Positions 26,706 through 35,794 of a DNA stretch of 64,000 bases are shown here, in pieces (position 1 is the first letter of the stretch; each line of letters begins with the position of its first letter). Below the pieces are notes generated by a model, which was given only the letters and a program-made list of their open reading frames with translations, was not told where the DNA came from and searched no databases. Both the position numbers and the translations under genes were made by a program. The stretch lies in contig JAEWQC010000006.1 of the NCBI GenBank assembly GCA_023399355.1, forward strand, positions 1 to 64,000, read 5' to 3'. This stretch comes from Bacillota bacterium. Lineage in GTDB: Bacteria > Bacillota > Clostridia > Acetivibrionales > DTU013.

Positions 26706-27638
26706 ATGAAAGAAATCAGGAATATAGCAATAATCGGCGGCGGCTTGATGGGGTGCGGCATTGCACAAACCTTTGCAGGCTGTGACAAACTGGAAGTCAG
26801 AATTTTTGACCAGTATATAACCGGCGAAAAGGTGAGATCACGTATTAAATCTAATATAGATTTGCTGCTGAGCAAAGGGGTGTTCACCCTGGCTGAAGCC
26901 GATGCGCTGCTTGGCAGGATTGCTACATTTGACAATATGGCCGATGCGGTAAAGGATGCTGAATTTATCGTGGAGTGCATTCCAGAGAATATGACTAAAA
27001 AACAGGGCCTTTTTGCGGAGCTTGAGCCGCTTTGCAGCCCAACGACAATTTTTGCCACCAATACTTCGGTTATGAGCATAACGGAAATATCCGGAAAGGC
27101 AGCGAACAAAGCAAGGATCGTCGGAACTCACTTCTGGAATCCTCCGTATCTTATTCCGCTGGTTGAGATTGTAAAATCTGATTACACCTCGGATGAGGTT
27201 ATGGACGCTACCATGAATTTACTCAAACTGGCAGGCAAACACCCTATCCGTGTAAAAAAAGATGTTCCGGGTTTTGTGGCAAACAGGCTGCAGCATGCAC
27301 TATGGCGCGAAGCCATCTCCATTGTGGAAAAAGGAATTGCAGACGCAGCAACTGTAGATGAAGCTGTCAAAATGAGTTTCGGACTCAGACTGCCCGTCCT
27401 GGCTCCCCTGGAAAATGCGGATCTGGTAGGAACTGATCTGACACTGTCCATTCACAGCTATTTGCTCAAACATCTGGAGAATTCAACAGAGCCTTCCCCT
27501 CTTCTTAAAGAGAAGGTTCAAAGCGGCGATCTGGGCTTCAAGACAGGGAAAGGCTTCCAGGAATGGTCACCGGATCAAATCGAGACATCCAGCAAAAATC
27601 TGACAGAATATTTAGTTAAAGCAATTTATGGCAAGTAA
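26706..27638 (+). CDS. 3-hydroxyacyl-CoA-dehydrogenase-like, candidate 3-hydroxy-5-oxohexanoate dehydrogenase
   Basis: 310 residues from ATG 26706, seven bases after AAGGGGG; upstream in-frame starts at 26658 and 26688 are less well placed. IAIIGGGLMGCGIAQTFAG is the NAD loop, VECIPENMTKKQGLFAEL and ATNTSVMSI are family motifs, and GTHFWNPPYLIPLVEIV holds the catalytic His. The family includes HBD-type and free-acid dehydrogenases. In the phloroglucinol route a member oxidises (S)-3-hydroxy-5-oxohexanoate to triacetate, and its place between the ligase and the cyclohydrolase-like gene supports that. It could instead be a 3-hydroxybutyryl-CoA dehydrogenase, but no crotonase or butyryl-CoA dehydrogenase accompanies it. 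Confidence 0.87.
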   Translation: MKEIRNIAIIGGGLMGCGIAQTFAGCDKLEVRIFDQYITGEKVRSRIKSNIDLLLSKGVFTLAEADALLGRIATFDNMADAVKDAEFIVECIPENMTKKQGLFAELEPLCSPTTIFATNTSVMSITEISGKAANKARIVGTHFWNPPYLIPLVEIVKSDYTSDEVMDATMNLLKLAGKHPIRVKKDVPGFVANRLQHALWREAISIVEKGIADAATVDEAVKMSFGLRLPVLAPLENADLVGTDLTLSIHSYLLKHLENSTEPSPLLKEKVQSGDLGFKTGKGFQEWSPDQIETSSKNLTEYLVKAIYGK

Positions 27639-27671
27639 TAATATAAAATATCAAATAAACCGGAGGTAAGT

Positions 27672-28616
27672 ATGATGGGTAAGAAAATTCTAGTTGATTT
27701 AAGTCATCCTTTTAGTGCGGATATACCAGTGTGGCCGTATTTTGCAAAACCTAAAATAGACACCATGCACAATCTTGCAAAAAGTGGCGTTTTAACTCAG
27801 AAAATTGACGTTGTCATGCACTGCGGCACACATGCGGATGCCCCGCGTCATGTTATGGAATATGAGTTTGATGGCAAACGTGCACGTTATACACATGAGC
27901 TTCCATTGGACGCTTATTATGGCGATGCGGTATGTTTGGATATCCGTGTTGAGGATTGGGGACTTATTAAACCGGCACATCTTGAAGATGCTTGCAAACG
28001 TGCAAATATCAAACCAGAAGAACTCAAGGACATGGTTCTTTGCTTAAGAAGTGGAATGCATCTGAAATTTGATGATAGCAAGGATTACTATCATTATTCC
28101 TGCGGATGCGGCAGAGAAGCGGGAGAATGGTTTGCAAAGTACCATCCGAAATGCGTAGCGATGGATATGCAGGCCCTGGATCATCCTCTTCACACGACTA
28201 TGGGCCAAAACGGGCCTCCGTCAATATCAATGGATCTCGCAGGCAAGTCGGGCAGACCGATTTCTGAAGAATATACCGAGAAATTCGGGATTGAAGCATA
28301 TGCGGAATTCCACAAACCTACCTTCATCAAAGTATTTGGAAAAGAAAGGTATATGCGGGCGTATGACAAACTGGAAGCAGCCGGTCAGCCCGGAACCTGG
28401 GAGCCGTGTCACAAGCTCATGATGGGCAACGGCATTGTCGGTGTGGAAAACCTCGGAGGAGACCTTGACAAGGTCGTAGGAAAACGGTTCAAATTTATGG
28501 CATTCCCAATCCGCTGGTATCTTGGGGATGGTTCCATGGTCCGCTGTGTTGCTGAAATCGACGAAGACGATCTGAATCCTGTTCCCGATAGAACCTACAG
28601 ATACGGCGGGTTCTAA
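27672..28616 (+). CDS. Cyclase-family hydrolase, candidate dihydrophloroglucinol cyclohydrolase
   Basis: 314 residues; GGAGGT upstream, start ATG 27672 or the adjacent ATG 27675. The family motif HxGTHxDxPxH is intact as HCGTHADAPRH at about residues 53-63, the metal site of kynurenine-formamidase-like 'cyclases'. DLSHPFSADIPVWPYF at the start is also typical. It is longer than kynurenine formamidase (about 210 residues) because of an internal insertion and a C-terminal extension. Members hydrolyse amides, lactones or cyclic 1,3-diketones. Ring opening of dihydrophloroglucinol to 3-hydroxy-5-oxohexanoate is the best fit to the neighbours. Confidence 0.85.
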   Translation: MMGKKILVDLSHPFSADIPVWPYFAKPKIDTMHNLAKSGVLTQKIDVVMHCGTHADAPRHVMEYEFDGKRARYTHELPLDAYYGDAVCLDIRVEDWGLIKPAHLEDACKRANIKPEELKDMVLCLRSGMHLKFDDSKDYYHYSCGCGREAGEWFAKYHPKCVAMDMQALDHPLHTTMGQNGPPSISMDLAGKSGRPISEEYTEKFGIEAYAEFHKPTFIKVFGKERYMRAYDKLEAAGQPGTWEPCHKLMMGNGIVGVENLGGDLDKVVGKRFKFMAFPIRWYLGDGSMVRCVAEIDEDDLNPVPDRTYRYGGF

Positions 28617-28699
28617 ATAAGTTCGGGCTGCTTCTTCTGAAGTTTATTCAGGAAGTATGCGCAGACATGAATCAAAAATTTCAGGAAAGGAAGTAATCA

Positions 28700-29533
28700 G
28701 TGTTGGGAGAATTTGATAATAAAGTAATTTTGACTGTAGCCACAACAGGCGCCTGGCCGTCAAAGCAGGATAACCCCAATATACCCCTGCAGCCGCGTGA
28801 GATAGCGGACGAGATCTATGCTTGCTGGAAGGCGGGAGCTTCAGTCGCACATATACATGTGCGGGACGACAACAACAAATCGTCCATGAGCTTTGAAAAA
28901 TTCAAGGAAACCGTAGAATACATCCGTGCGACTGACTGCGATATCGTTATCAACCTTACCACATCCGGTCAGCTTGGACTTGCGGATGAGGACAGGATGA
29001 AACACATTATTGCGTTGAAACCGGAACTGGCTTCCTATGACTGCGGTTCAATGAACTGGCTGCACACATCCGTATTTGAGAACAGCCCGAAATTCCTGGA
29101 AAAGCTTGGCGTGGTGATGCAGGAGAATAACATCAAACCTGAAATCGAAATTTTTGACACCGGAATGATTTATAATGCGCTGTATTACCTTAAGAAAGGC
29201 ATACTGAAGGCGCCGCTCCACTTCCAGTTCGTATTGGGCGCCGCAGGCGGAATGGATGCCACGGTGGAAAATTTGGTTTTTCTGAAAGGATTGATCCCTG
29301 CCGGATCAACATGGGGAGCGCTCGGAATAGGAAAAGGACATCTGCCGGTCATGTATGCGGCACTTGCGCTCGGCGGACATTTAAGAGTTGGCATGGAGGA
29401 CAATATTTATTACTCAAAAGGCGTTTTGGCAAAATCAAATGTTGAATTTGTCGAAAGAACAAAACGCATTGCGCGTGAATTGAACAAAGAAATTGCAACG
29501 CCTGACGAAGCAAGAAAAATATTGGGCTTGTAA
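28700..29533 (+). CDS. BKACE-family beta-keto acid cleavage enzyme, candidate triacetate acetoacetate-lyase
   Basis: 277 residues from GTG 28700 after GGAAAGGAAG. Family marks are [14 protein letters not shown] at the start, the metal-binding HIHVRDD (about 51-57), EIEIFDTGM, and [14 protein letters not shown] near the C-terminus. BKACE enzymes use Zn to transfer the acyl part of a beta-keto acid from acetoacetate to acetyl-CoA. With triacetate (3,5-dioxohexanoate) the products are acetoacetate and acetoacetyl-CoA. The acetoacetyl-CoA synthetase and thiolase on either side would consume both. 3-Keto-5-aminohexanoate is the other classical substrate, but no lysine-fermentation gene is present. 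Confidence 0.88.
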   Translation: MLGEFDNKVILTVATTGAWPSKQDNPNIPLQPREIADEIYACWKAGASVAHIHVRDDNNKSSMSFEKFKETVEYIRATDCDIVINLTTSGQLGLADEDRMKHIIALKPELASYDCGSMNWLHTSVFENSPKFLEKLGVVMQENNIKPEIEIFDTGMIYNALYYLKKGILKAPLHFQFVLGAAGGMDATVENLVFLKGLIPAGSTWGALGIGKGHLPVMYAALALGGHLRVGMEDNIYYSKGVLAKSNVEFVERTKRIARELNKEIATPDEARKILGL

Positions 29534-29601
29534 CATATATTCATATTACGGTTGCTGGACTATTTGTGCCGCCGGCGACAGCGGCGGAATGGAGAATTTG
29601 T

Positions 29602-30786
29602 ATGGGAGAAGTTGTCATTATCAGTGCGGCCAGGACTCCGGTGGGCAATTTTGGAGGGACTCTCGCGGGCCTTTCCGCGGTGGAATTGGGAAGAATTGCG
29701 GCGGAAGAGGCTATAAAAAGGGCGGGAATAGATAAGAAAATTATAGATGAAGTGATTATCGGGAATGTGCTGTCAGCCGGGTTGGGACAGAATCCTGCAA
29801 GGCAGGTTTCGGTCAATGCCGGATTGCCGCTGACGGCAAGTGCGTTTACAATAAACAAGGTTTGCGGATCGGGCTTAAGGGCGATCAGTCTGGCAGCGCA
29901 GATCATCAAAGCGGGCGATGCGGATGCGATACTTGCAGGCGGTATGGAAAGCATGAGCAATGCGCCGTATCTTTTGAACAAGGCAAGATTCGGCTACAGG
30001 ATGGGAGATGGCACTCTTGTGGATTCCATGACCCAGGACGGACTCATGGATACATTTAATCATTATCATATGGGTATTACTGCGGAAAATATTGCTGAGA
30101 AGTGGAATATTACAAGGGCCGAGCAGGACGAATTTGCAGCTGCAAGCCAGCAGAAAGCTGAAAATGCCGTTAAGACAGGAAGATTCAATGATGAAATAGT
30201 GCCTGTGATGATTCCGCAGAAAAAAGGAGATCCGACCCTGTTTGACACGGATGAGTTCCCGAGATTCGGGACAACCTGCGAAATACTGTCCAGGCTCAGG
30301 CCGACCTTCAAAAAAGATGGAACTGTTACTGCCGGAAATTCATCGGGCATTAATGACGGAGCTGCCATGATGATCGTAATGGATAGTGAAAAGGCTGCAA
30401 GGCTCGGACTTAAACCGATGGCAAAGATCGTTTCATACGACTCCGCCGGATTGGAGCCGGAAATCATGGGCTACGGGCCGGTGCCATCGTCAAGGAAGGC
30501 GCTTATAAAGGCCGGGCTTAGGGTTAAGGATCTTGATCTTGTTGAAGCCAATGAGGCTTTTGCAGCTCAAGCTCTTGCAGTTATGGCGGATCTGGAGCTT
30601 GATCCGCAGAAGGTTAATGTAAATGGCGGAGCCATAGCTCTTGGACATGCGGTCGGTGCATCCGGTGCACGGATTACAACTACGCTTTTGTATGAAATGC
30701 AAAAGCGCAAATCCAGATATGGTCTTGCAACCCTTTGCATAGGGGGAGGGCAGGGAACGGCATTGATCGTGGAAGGCTGCTGGTGA
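29602..30786 (+). CDS. thlA: Acetyl-CoA C-acetyltransferase (thiolase)
   Basis: 394 residues from ATG 29602 ([19 protein letters not shown]). The acyl-accepting Cys is in [10 protein letters not shown], the His in [16 protein letters not shown] and the second Cys in [11 protein letters not shown]. It splits acetoacetyl-CoA to two acetyl-CoA in the catabolic direction. It is the last enzyme gene before the transporter. It could also work in butyrate synthesis, but no other butyrate gene is beside it. Confidence 0.94.
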   Translation: MGEVVIISAARTPVGNFGGTLAGLSAVELGRIAAEEAIKRAGIDKKIIDEVIIGNVLSAGLGQNPARQVSVNAGLPLTASAFTINKVCGSGLRAISLAAQIIKAGDADAILAGGMESMSNAPYLLNKARFGYRMGDGTLVDSMTQDGLMDTFNHYHMGITAENIAEKWNITRAEQDEFAAASQQKAENAVKTGRFNDEIVPVMIPQKKGDPTLFDTDEFPRFGTTCEILSRLRPTFKKDGTVTAGNSSGINDGAAMMIVMDSEKAARLGLKPMAKIVSYDSAGLEPEIMGYGPVPSSRKALIKAGLRVKDLDLVEANEAFAAQALAVMADLELDPQKVNVNGGAIALGHAVGASGARITTTLLYEMQKRKSRYGLATLCIGGGQGTALIVEGCW

Positions 30787-30871
30787 ATCTGAAACAGTGC
30801 AGAATTTGAAAGGCGGCGTGCAACCCGGTTTGCCGAATAACCTCCGCCGCTCAACTTAATTTGGAGAAAAA

Positions 30872-32098
30872 ATGGTGAAGAATAATAAAAATGCGTGGCT
30901 GGTTTTATGGATGGCAACAGGTATCAATTTTGTCGGCGGCATGCTCTATATTTGGAGTGTAATCAGCAAAGGCCTGATCAATGAGCTGCGCTGGACAAGT
31001 AAACAGGCATCTTTGCCGTATACAATTGCAATCATCTCATTTGTTGTTTTCATGACCGTGTTCGGGAAAATTCAGGATAAATACGGTCCGAAACTCACGG
31101 CTATGTTTTCTGGAATATTTATAGGCCTTGGACTTATTCTCTCCGGTTTTACTACAAATCCGGCCGTGATGGTACTGACCTTTGGTCTGATTACAGGCGC
31201 CGGTATAGGAATATCAAATATTTCCACTACTCCTCCGGCCGTAAAATGGTTTCCGCCTGACAAAAAAGGTATGGTCACAGGTATTGTCGTTGCCGGAGTA
31301 GGCATTGCATCTGTTTTTTATTCTCCTCTGGCTAATTACCTTATAAAAACCATCGGGATTTCAAAAACATTTATTTATATAGGAATTGGCGCCCTTGTAC
31401 TGATTCTGACAGGGGCACGGTTCCTGACAAATCCACCCGGGGGGTATGAAGCAGGCGGTATTAACGGACAAAACCGTTTAGGGCAGGATTCATCAGGATT
31501 TGGAAGAGATCTGAATTGGAGAGGCATGTTAGGTCGCCCTGATTTTTATATGTTGTGGCTGATGCTGGCATTTTCTTCATCAGCAGGTCTTATGATTATA
31601 GGACATGCCGCAAACATTACAAAGATCCAGGTACACTGGGAAGGCGGATATATTCTGGTTATACTGCTTGCCATATTCAATGCAGGCGGAAGGCTGCTTG
31701 GCGGAATTATATCAGATCGGATCGGACGGATTCCGTTGATGCGTGTAATATTTATCCTTCAGGCACTGAATATGTTGTTTTTCTCAAGGTATACTACTAT
31801 CGTGCTGCTTGCGGGAGGAGTCGCACTGGCGGGATTTTGTTACGGCGCCACATTTTCCATATTTCCTGCCACTGTGCTTGACCTGTATGGAGTAAAAAAT
31901 TTCGGCTCGAATTATGGGCTGATAATGACAGCATGGGGTTGCGGCGGCGTAATAGGGCCGATGGTTGCGGCAGTATCCGTGGATTCCGCGAAGACATACA
32001 ATATTGCATATTTGATAGCGTGCATACTTCTGCTTGCTGCATTTTCCATAACATTTCTAATGAAACATAAGAATGTCTCTAATAATGTGATTTTATGA
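30872..32098 (+). CDS. OFA-type MFS transporter
   Basis: 408 residues with GGAG before ATG and about 12 hydrophobic segments. GVIS-type spacing, the GKIQDKYGPK loop after TM2 and PAVKWFPPDKKGMVTGIVVAG mark the oxalate/formate antiporter branch of the major facilitator superfamily. Cytoplasmic-membrane uptake or exchange of an organic acid or aromatic substrate is likely. Its place at the end of the pathway suggests import of the phenolic/glucoside or export of a carboxylate. Two tiny ORFs follow with overlapping stops and starts. Confidence 0.9.
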   Translation: MVKNNKNAWLVLWMATGINFVGGMLYIWSVISKGLINELRWTSKQASLPYTIAIISFVVFMTVFGKIQDKYGPKLTAMFSGIFIGLGLILSGFTTNPAVMVLTFGLITGAGIGISNISTTPPAVKWFPPDKKGMVTGIVVAGVGIASVFYSPLANYLIKTIGISKTFIYIGIGALVLILTGARFLTNPPGGYEAGGINGQNRLGQDSSGFGRDLNWRGMLGRPDFYMLWLMLAFSSSAGLMIIGHAANITKIQVHWEGGYILVILLAIFNAGGRLLGGIISDRIGRIPLMRVIFILQALNMLFFSRYTTIVLLAGGVALAGFCYGATFSIFPATVLDLYGVKNFGSNYGLIMTAWGCGGVIGPMVAAVSVDSAKTYNIAYLIACILLLAAFSITFLMKHKNVSNNVIL

Positions 32099-32256
32099 TC
32101 AGATCTATTTTTTCAGAAATAGGAACCGATGCATTATTTTTGATGTTCGCACTTTTGAATCTTGTTCTCGTGTTAACAGGAAAACGGCTTAACCGGATTA
32201 TGATGCCACTGTTTATGTGTTTTATTGTCTGTATCAATTTTTTGATTTTATCATGA
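32095..32256 (+). CDS. Tiny membrane ORF coupled to the transporter
   Basis: 53 residues. Its ATG overlaps the transporter stop (ATGA, 32095-32098). The product has two strongly hydrophobic segments (ALFLMFALLNLVLVL and MMPLFMCFIVCINFLIL). The overlap implies translational coupling. Not recognised. Small subunits next to MFS or symporter genes are known in other bacteria, so an accessory role is a guess. Confidence 0.6.
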   Translation: MIRSIFSEIGTDALFLMFALLNLVLVLTGKRLNRIMMPLFMCFIVCINFLILS

Positions 32257-32396
32257 TGAACAGGTGGCCCGAAGTTATCTTTGATCAAGTAAACAGTAAT
32301 TTTTTTACCGGCTTCCTGCCTTATATTTTACTGGATATTGTCGCCCTTGTATACTTTCTGAAATCCCACAGGGTAAAAAGCACCTTTTTGGAATAG
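32253..32396 (+). CDS. Second tiny membrane ORF in the same overlap chain
   Basis: 47 residues. The ATG again overlaps the preceding stop by four bases (ATGA). One hydrophobic helix, FFTGFLPYILLDIVALVYFL, with a basic tail (KSHRVKS). Two successive four-base overlaps make chance unlikely, although no homologue is recognised. Confidence 0.55.
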   Translation: MMNRWPEVIFDQVNSNFFTGFLPYILLDIVALVYFLKSHRVKSTFLE

Positions 32397-32557
32397 GATC
32401 GACTGCAGCCGCCAAAGGTCCGGCCAGTCGGTTGAGGCATCATTTTACGCCCGCAGCGTGTTGAGAGAAAATGCAACAATGACTTAGGTATTGTAAAAAA
32501 GTATTAATAGGAGTTGAAAATAATTCATTTGTTTGATAAGCTAAAATGGAAAGTAAA

Positions 32558-32631
32558 AAGGTAAACTTGTTGAAAGACAAGGGCACAAAGCTGCGAGCCT
32601 AAAGTGAAAGCCAGGGTAGTCGGGTTGCCAC
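32558..32631 (+). promoter_or_regulatory. c-di-GMP-I (GEMM-I) riboswitch aptamer
   Basis: The segment carries every GEMM-I landmark in order: GGTAAAC, a CTTGTT-GAAA-GACAAG hairpin with GNRA loop, then CACAAAGCT-GCG-AGCCTAAA, and the closing GGGTTGCC. GGTAA at the 5' end pairs with TTGCC at the 3' end. The pattern matches the Vibrio Vc2 aptamer closely. Ligand (c-di-GMP or the related cGAMP for some variants) is not decided by inspection. It is followed 17 bases later by an intrinsic terminator, so it should work by transcription control of the kinase operon at 32713. Confidence 0.85.
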
Positions 32632-32647
32632 TGCATAAAACAGTAAT

Positions 32648-32680
32648 AAAAGTCGTAGCTGTTACACCACGGCTTTTTTC
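32648..32680 (+). terminator. Intrinsic terminator of the riboswitch expression platform
   Basis: AAAAGTCGT (32648-32656) pairs with ACGGCTTTT (32669-32677) and runs into a T6 tract. It lies between the aptamer and the kinase start, the layout of a riboswitch that controls read-through. Confidence 0.75.
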
Positions 32681-32712
32681 ATTTGCATGGACAATCAGGA
32701 AAGGTTGATTCT

Positions 32713-35700
32713 GTGACTGAAAAAGTAAACAAGAAGCGTATATTACTGCTGTCCGGCATGGTTGCTGCAATTATTGCTTTTATATGCATATTCAGCTTCT
32801 CAAAAGCTGACATTAACCGGGTACACACTGAAACCGGGGTACTGGACCTGCAAAACCGTGAGCCGGAAGAAAGCAATGTTTTGAGCTTATCCGGCAAATG
32901 GGAGTTCTACTGGGAACGCTTTGTATCCCCCAGGGAACTCGCGTCTGACAGCTTGGCACCGGATTTGTACGCAGAGGTGCCAAAAGTCTGGAACAGCTAC
33001 AAAATCAACGGCAAGGGTCTGCCGGGCTTCGGCTATGCCACTTACCGGCTCAAGGTCATAAATGCCCCGGCAGGTGAGCCGCTGTCCCTGAGGATTCCTA
33101 CCTTTTCCACAGCTTATGCTTTGTATGTCAATGATCGCCTGCTTGCTTCCAATGGAAAGGTTGGTGCGGACAAGGAGCATTCTTCGCCCGGATACCAGCC
33201 TCGGGTGGCGGAGTTCACGCCGGAGGAATCCAGCTTCGAAATTATCGTTCATATCTCCAACTTCACCTATGCAAGGGGCGGGATGTGGTATGCTATCAAT
33301 ATGGGTACGCCGCAGCAAATCAGGGCAATGGATAAAGCCATTGCGGACAAGGACCTGTTTCTGTTCGGCGCCCTGTCTGTCATGGCCTTTTATTATCTTA
33401 GTATTTTTCTTCTGCGCCGCGAGGACAGGAGCAGCCTGTATTACGTATTCATGTGCCTCATCTTTGCCAGCCGGACAGTGATCTATGGGGATTTTCTGAT
33501 TTACAGGCTGGTACCGTTTATCAGCTTTGGATCGATCGTCGCCATAGACTACATCACCTTATGCTGGTTCCCCGTTTGCGCCGCTTTTATGTGCGGATCG
33601 CTGTTCCCGGAAGAAAGCGCGAAAAAGATTTTGAGAATATTCTTTATTTATGCCGTGTCCTTCACGCTGCTGTTCCTTCTGACTCCAATTTCATTTTACA
33701 GCGGGCTGGTCTACATCGTACAGGTATTTTCAATTCTTATCGGAGCTTATGCCATTGCAGGCATAACCGCAGCCTTCCTGAAAGGCGGAAAGGACGCGCC
33801 GGTCGTATTACTGGGAGCGCTGACGGTCATTATTTGTGCTGTACACGATATGTTGTTCCAGAACAATATCCTGCTCAGCAATATAGGGGAACTGGTGCCT
33901 TTCGGATTATTCGTCCTTCTTCTTCTGCAATCCTTCGTTCTTGCAAGGCGCTCTGCGGAGGCATTCAGAAATGTCAGCGGGTTGTCTCAAAAGCTGCTTC
34001 GGCTGGATAAAATCAAGGATGAATTTCTTGCAAATACCTCCCATGAGCTTCGTACGCCTCTGAGCGGTATCCTTGGCATCTCGGAGGCCATGCTCAAGGG
34101 CAGTGACGGGGAGATGAGCAGCCTTCAAAAGAAGGATCTTGCCGTTATTGCCGGCAGCAGCCGCAGGCTGGCCAATCTGGTGAACGACATCCTTGATTAC
34201 TCTAAAATGAAAAACGGGGACATTCTGCTAAATATTCGTTCCATACAGATAGAGGGCTTGATTTATACAGTCAGGAAAGTATTTCAACAATTGAGTCAAT
34301 CAAAGGAATACGAAGTCATCTCCGATATTCCGCAAGACCTGCCCCCGGTGATGGCAGACGAAAACCGGGTAGTTCAGATCCTCTACAATCTTGTGGGAAA
34401 TGCCGTGAAATTTACCGTCAGAGGTCGCATAGAAATATCGGCAAAGATAATGGGAAGTATGGTGGAAGTCTGTGTCAGCGATACGGGAGAAGGAATTCCG
34501 GAAGATAAGCTGGAAGACATCTTTAAACCCTTTGAACAGGTAGATACATCTCTTACACGCAGACATGGCGGCACCGGACTGGGTCTTCCCATCACAAAGA
34601 AACTTGTGGAATTGCAGGGAGGCAGCATCCGGGTCGAATCCCATCCGGGGTCTGGTTCCAGGTTCATCTTTACGCTGCCGTTGGCGGATGTATCTCCGGC
34701 AGCTTCAGATCAGGTCATGGAAGATAGCGGGTCGGATATGATGGTGCAGGAATTGGGCGTATCTCTTGAAGAAGCGCCTGGTACGACGAAAAAAGCGGAG
34801 GGGGGCGTTCGCGTTCTACTGGTGGATGATGACGCGGTTAATTTGCAGGCCGCCGCATCCACCCTCCGGTTGGGCGGCTATGGTGTCGTAACGGCTGGCA
34901 GCGGCAAAGCCGCCCTGGCAGAACTGGAGAAACATCGGGAGTATTCGATTGTCCTATTGGATGTAATGATGCCGGAAATGTCCGGCTATGAAGTGTGCAG
35001 GAAGCTCCGCGAAAACAGGTCTCTCTTCGATCTGCCCGTGTTGATTCTGACTGCCAAGGCTTCCACGGAGGATATTGTAATGGGCTTTGAAGCGGGAGCA
35101 AACGATTACCTGCCAAAGCCGTTTGAACCGGAGGAACTGCTGGCAAGGGTCAGGACCCTCACCGGGCTGAAGGCTTCCGTGGACAGGGCGATGGCTGCGG
35201 AGGTTGCTTTTATGCAGGCGCAGATCAAGCCCCACTTCCTGTTCAATACCCTCAACGCCATTTCATCCTTCTGCGACAGCGATACACAGCGGGCCCAGCA
35301 GCTCATCGACGATTTTTCCAATTACCTGCGGCAATGTTTTGATTTCAAGAGCCTTGAAATGTGCGCACCGCTGGAAAGGGAACTTAGCCTGGTGAACTCT
35401 TATGTGGAGATAACAAAGGCACGGTTTGGAGATAAACTTAGAGTGGAATTCGACATTGACAATAGGATAAAGACCCGGATTCCTGTGCTTTCCATACAGC
35501 CTCTGGTTGAAAACGCCATCATTCACGGCCTCAGGAAAAAGGGCGGTAAAGGCACCGTCACCATAAGCGTGAAAAAGGTAGCGGAAGGTGTATTGGTCAA
35601 AGTGGAGGATGATGGTCAGGGTATCCCCGCCGACAGGCTTGAGGCAGTGTTCCTGTCTGAGGCGGAGCAAGGGATCGGACTTTGGAATATAGATACAAGG

Positions 35701-35793
35701 CTGAAAAAATTGTTCGGGAAAGGGCTTACCATAGAAAGTGTGCCGGGAAAAGGCACCAGGGTAGCCTATGTCATCCCGCCGGAGGTGGATTGA
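32713..35793 (+). CDS. 7TM-DISM hybrid sensor kinase with two histidine-kinase modules
   Basis: About 1,026 residues from GTG 32713, chosen because AGGAAAGG precedes it; the in-frame ATG at 32683 has no site. Order: TM helix (about 10-30); extracytoplasmic galactose-binding-like 7TMR-DISM domain (LSGKWEFYW ... RLKVINAPAGEPLSLRIP); seven TM segments (about 220-420); HisKA with phospho-accepting His in SHELRTPLSG (about 443); HATPase (NAVKFT, DTGEGIP, GTGLGLP); receiver domain with VLLDVMMP Asp (about 749); then a LytS/YehU-type kinase with IKPHFLFNTLNA His (about 841) and a second HATPase (ENAIIHGL, DDGQGIP, GIGLWN). Having both kinase types in one chain is unusual. The next gene is its regulator, overlapping by spacing of one base. 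Expression is likely gated by the upstream riboswitch. Confidence 0.93.
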   Translation: MTEKVNKKRILLLSGMVAAIIAFICIFSFSKADINRVHTETGVLDLQNREPEESNVLSLSGKWEFYWERFVSPRELASDSLAPDLYAEVPKVWNSYKINGKGLPGFGYATYRLKVINAPAGEPLSLRIPTFSTAYALYVNDRLLASNGKVGADKEHSSPGYQPRVAEFTPEESSFEIIVHISNFTYARGGMWYAINMGTPQQIRAMDKAIADKDLFLFGALSVMAFYYLSIFLLRREDRSSLYYVFMCLIFASRTVIYGDFLIYRLVPFISFGSIVAIDYITLCWFPVCAAFMCGSLFPEESAKKILRIFFIYAVSFTLLFLLTPISFYSGLVYIVQVFSILIGAYAIAGITAAFLKGGKDAPVVLLGALTVIICAVHDMLFQNNILLSNIGELVPFGLFVLLLLQSFVLARRSAEAFRNVSGLSQKLLRLDKIKDEFLANTSHELRTPLSGILGISEAMLKGSDGEMSSLQKKDLAVIAGSSRRLANLVNDILDYSKMKNGDILLNIRSIQIEGLIYTVRKVFQQLSQSKEYEVISDIPQDLPPVMADENRVVQILYNLVGNAVKFTVRGRIEISAKIMGSMVEVCVSDTGEGIPEDKLEDIFKPFEQVDTSLTRRHGGTGLGLPITKKLVELQGGSIRVESHPGSGSRFIFTLPLADVSPAASDQVMEDSGSDMMVQELGVSLEEAPGTTKKAEGGVRVLLVDDDAVNLQAAASTLRLGGYGVVTAGSGKAALAELEKHREYSIVLLDVMMPEMSGYEVCRKLRENRSLFDLPVLILTAKASTEDIVMGFEAGANDYLPKPFEPEELLARVRTLTGLKASVDRAMAAEVAFMQAQIKPHFLFNTLNAISSFCDSDTQRAQQLIDDFSNYLRQCFDFKSLEMCAPLERELSLVNSYVEITKARFGDKLRVEFDIDNRIKTRIPVLSIQPLVENAIIHGLRKKGGKGTVTISVKKVAEGVLVKVEDDGQGIPADRLEAVFLSEAEQGIGLWNIDTRLKKLFGKGLTIESVPGKGTRVAYVIPPEVD

Positions 35794-35794
35794 A

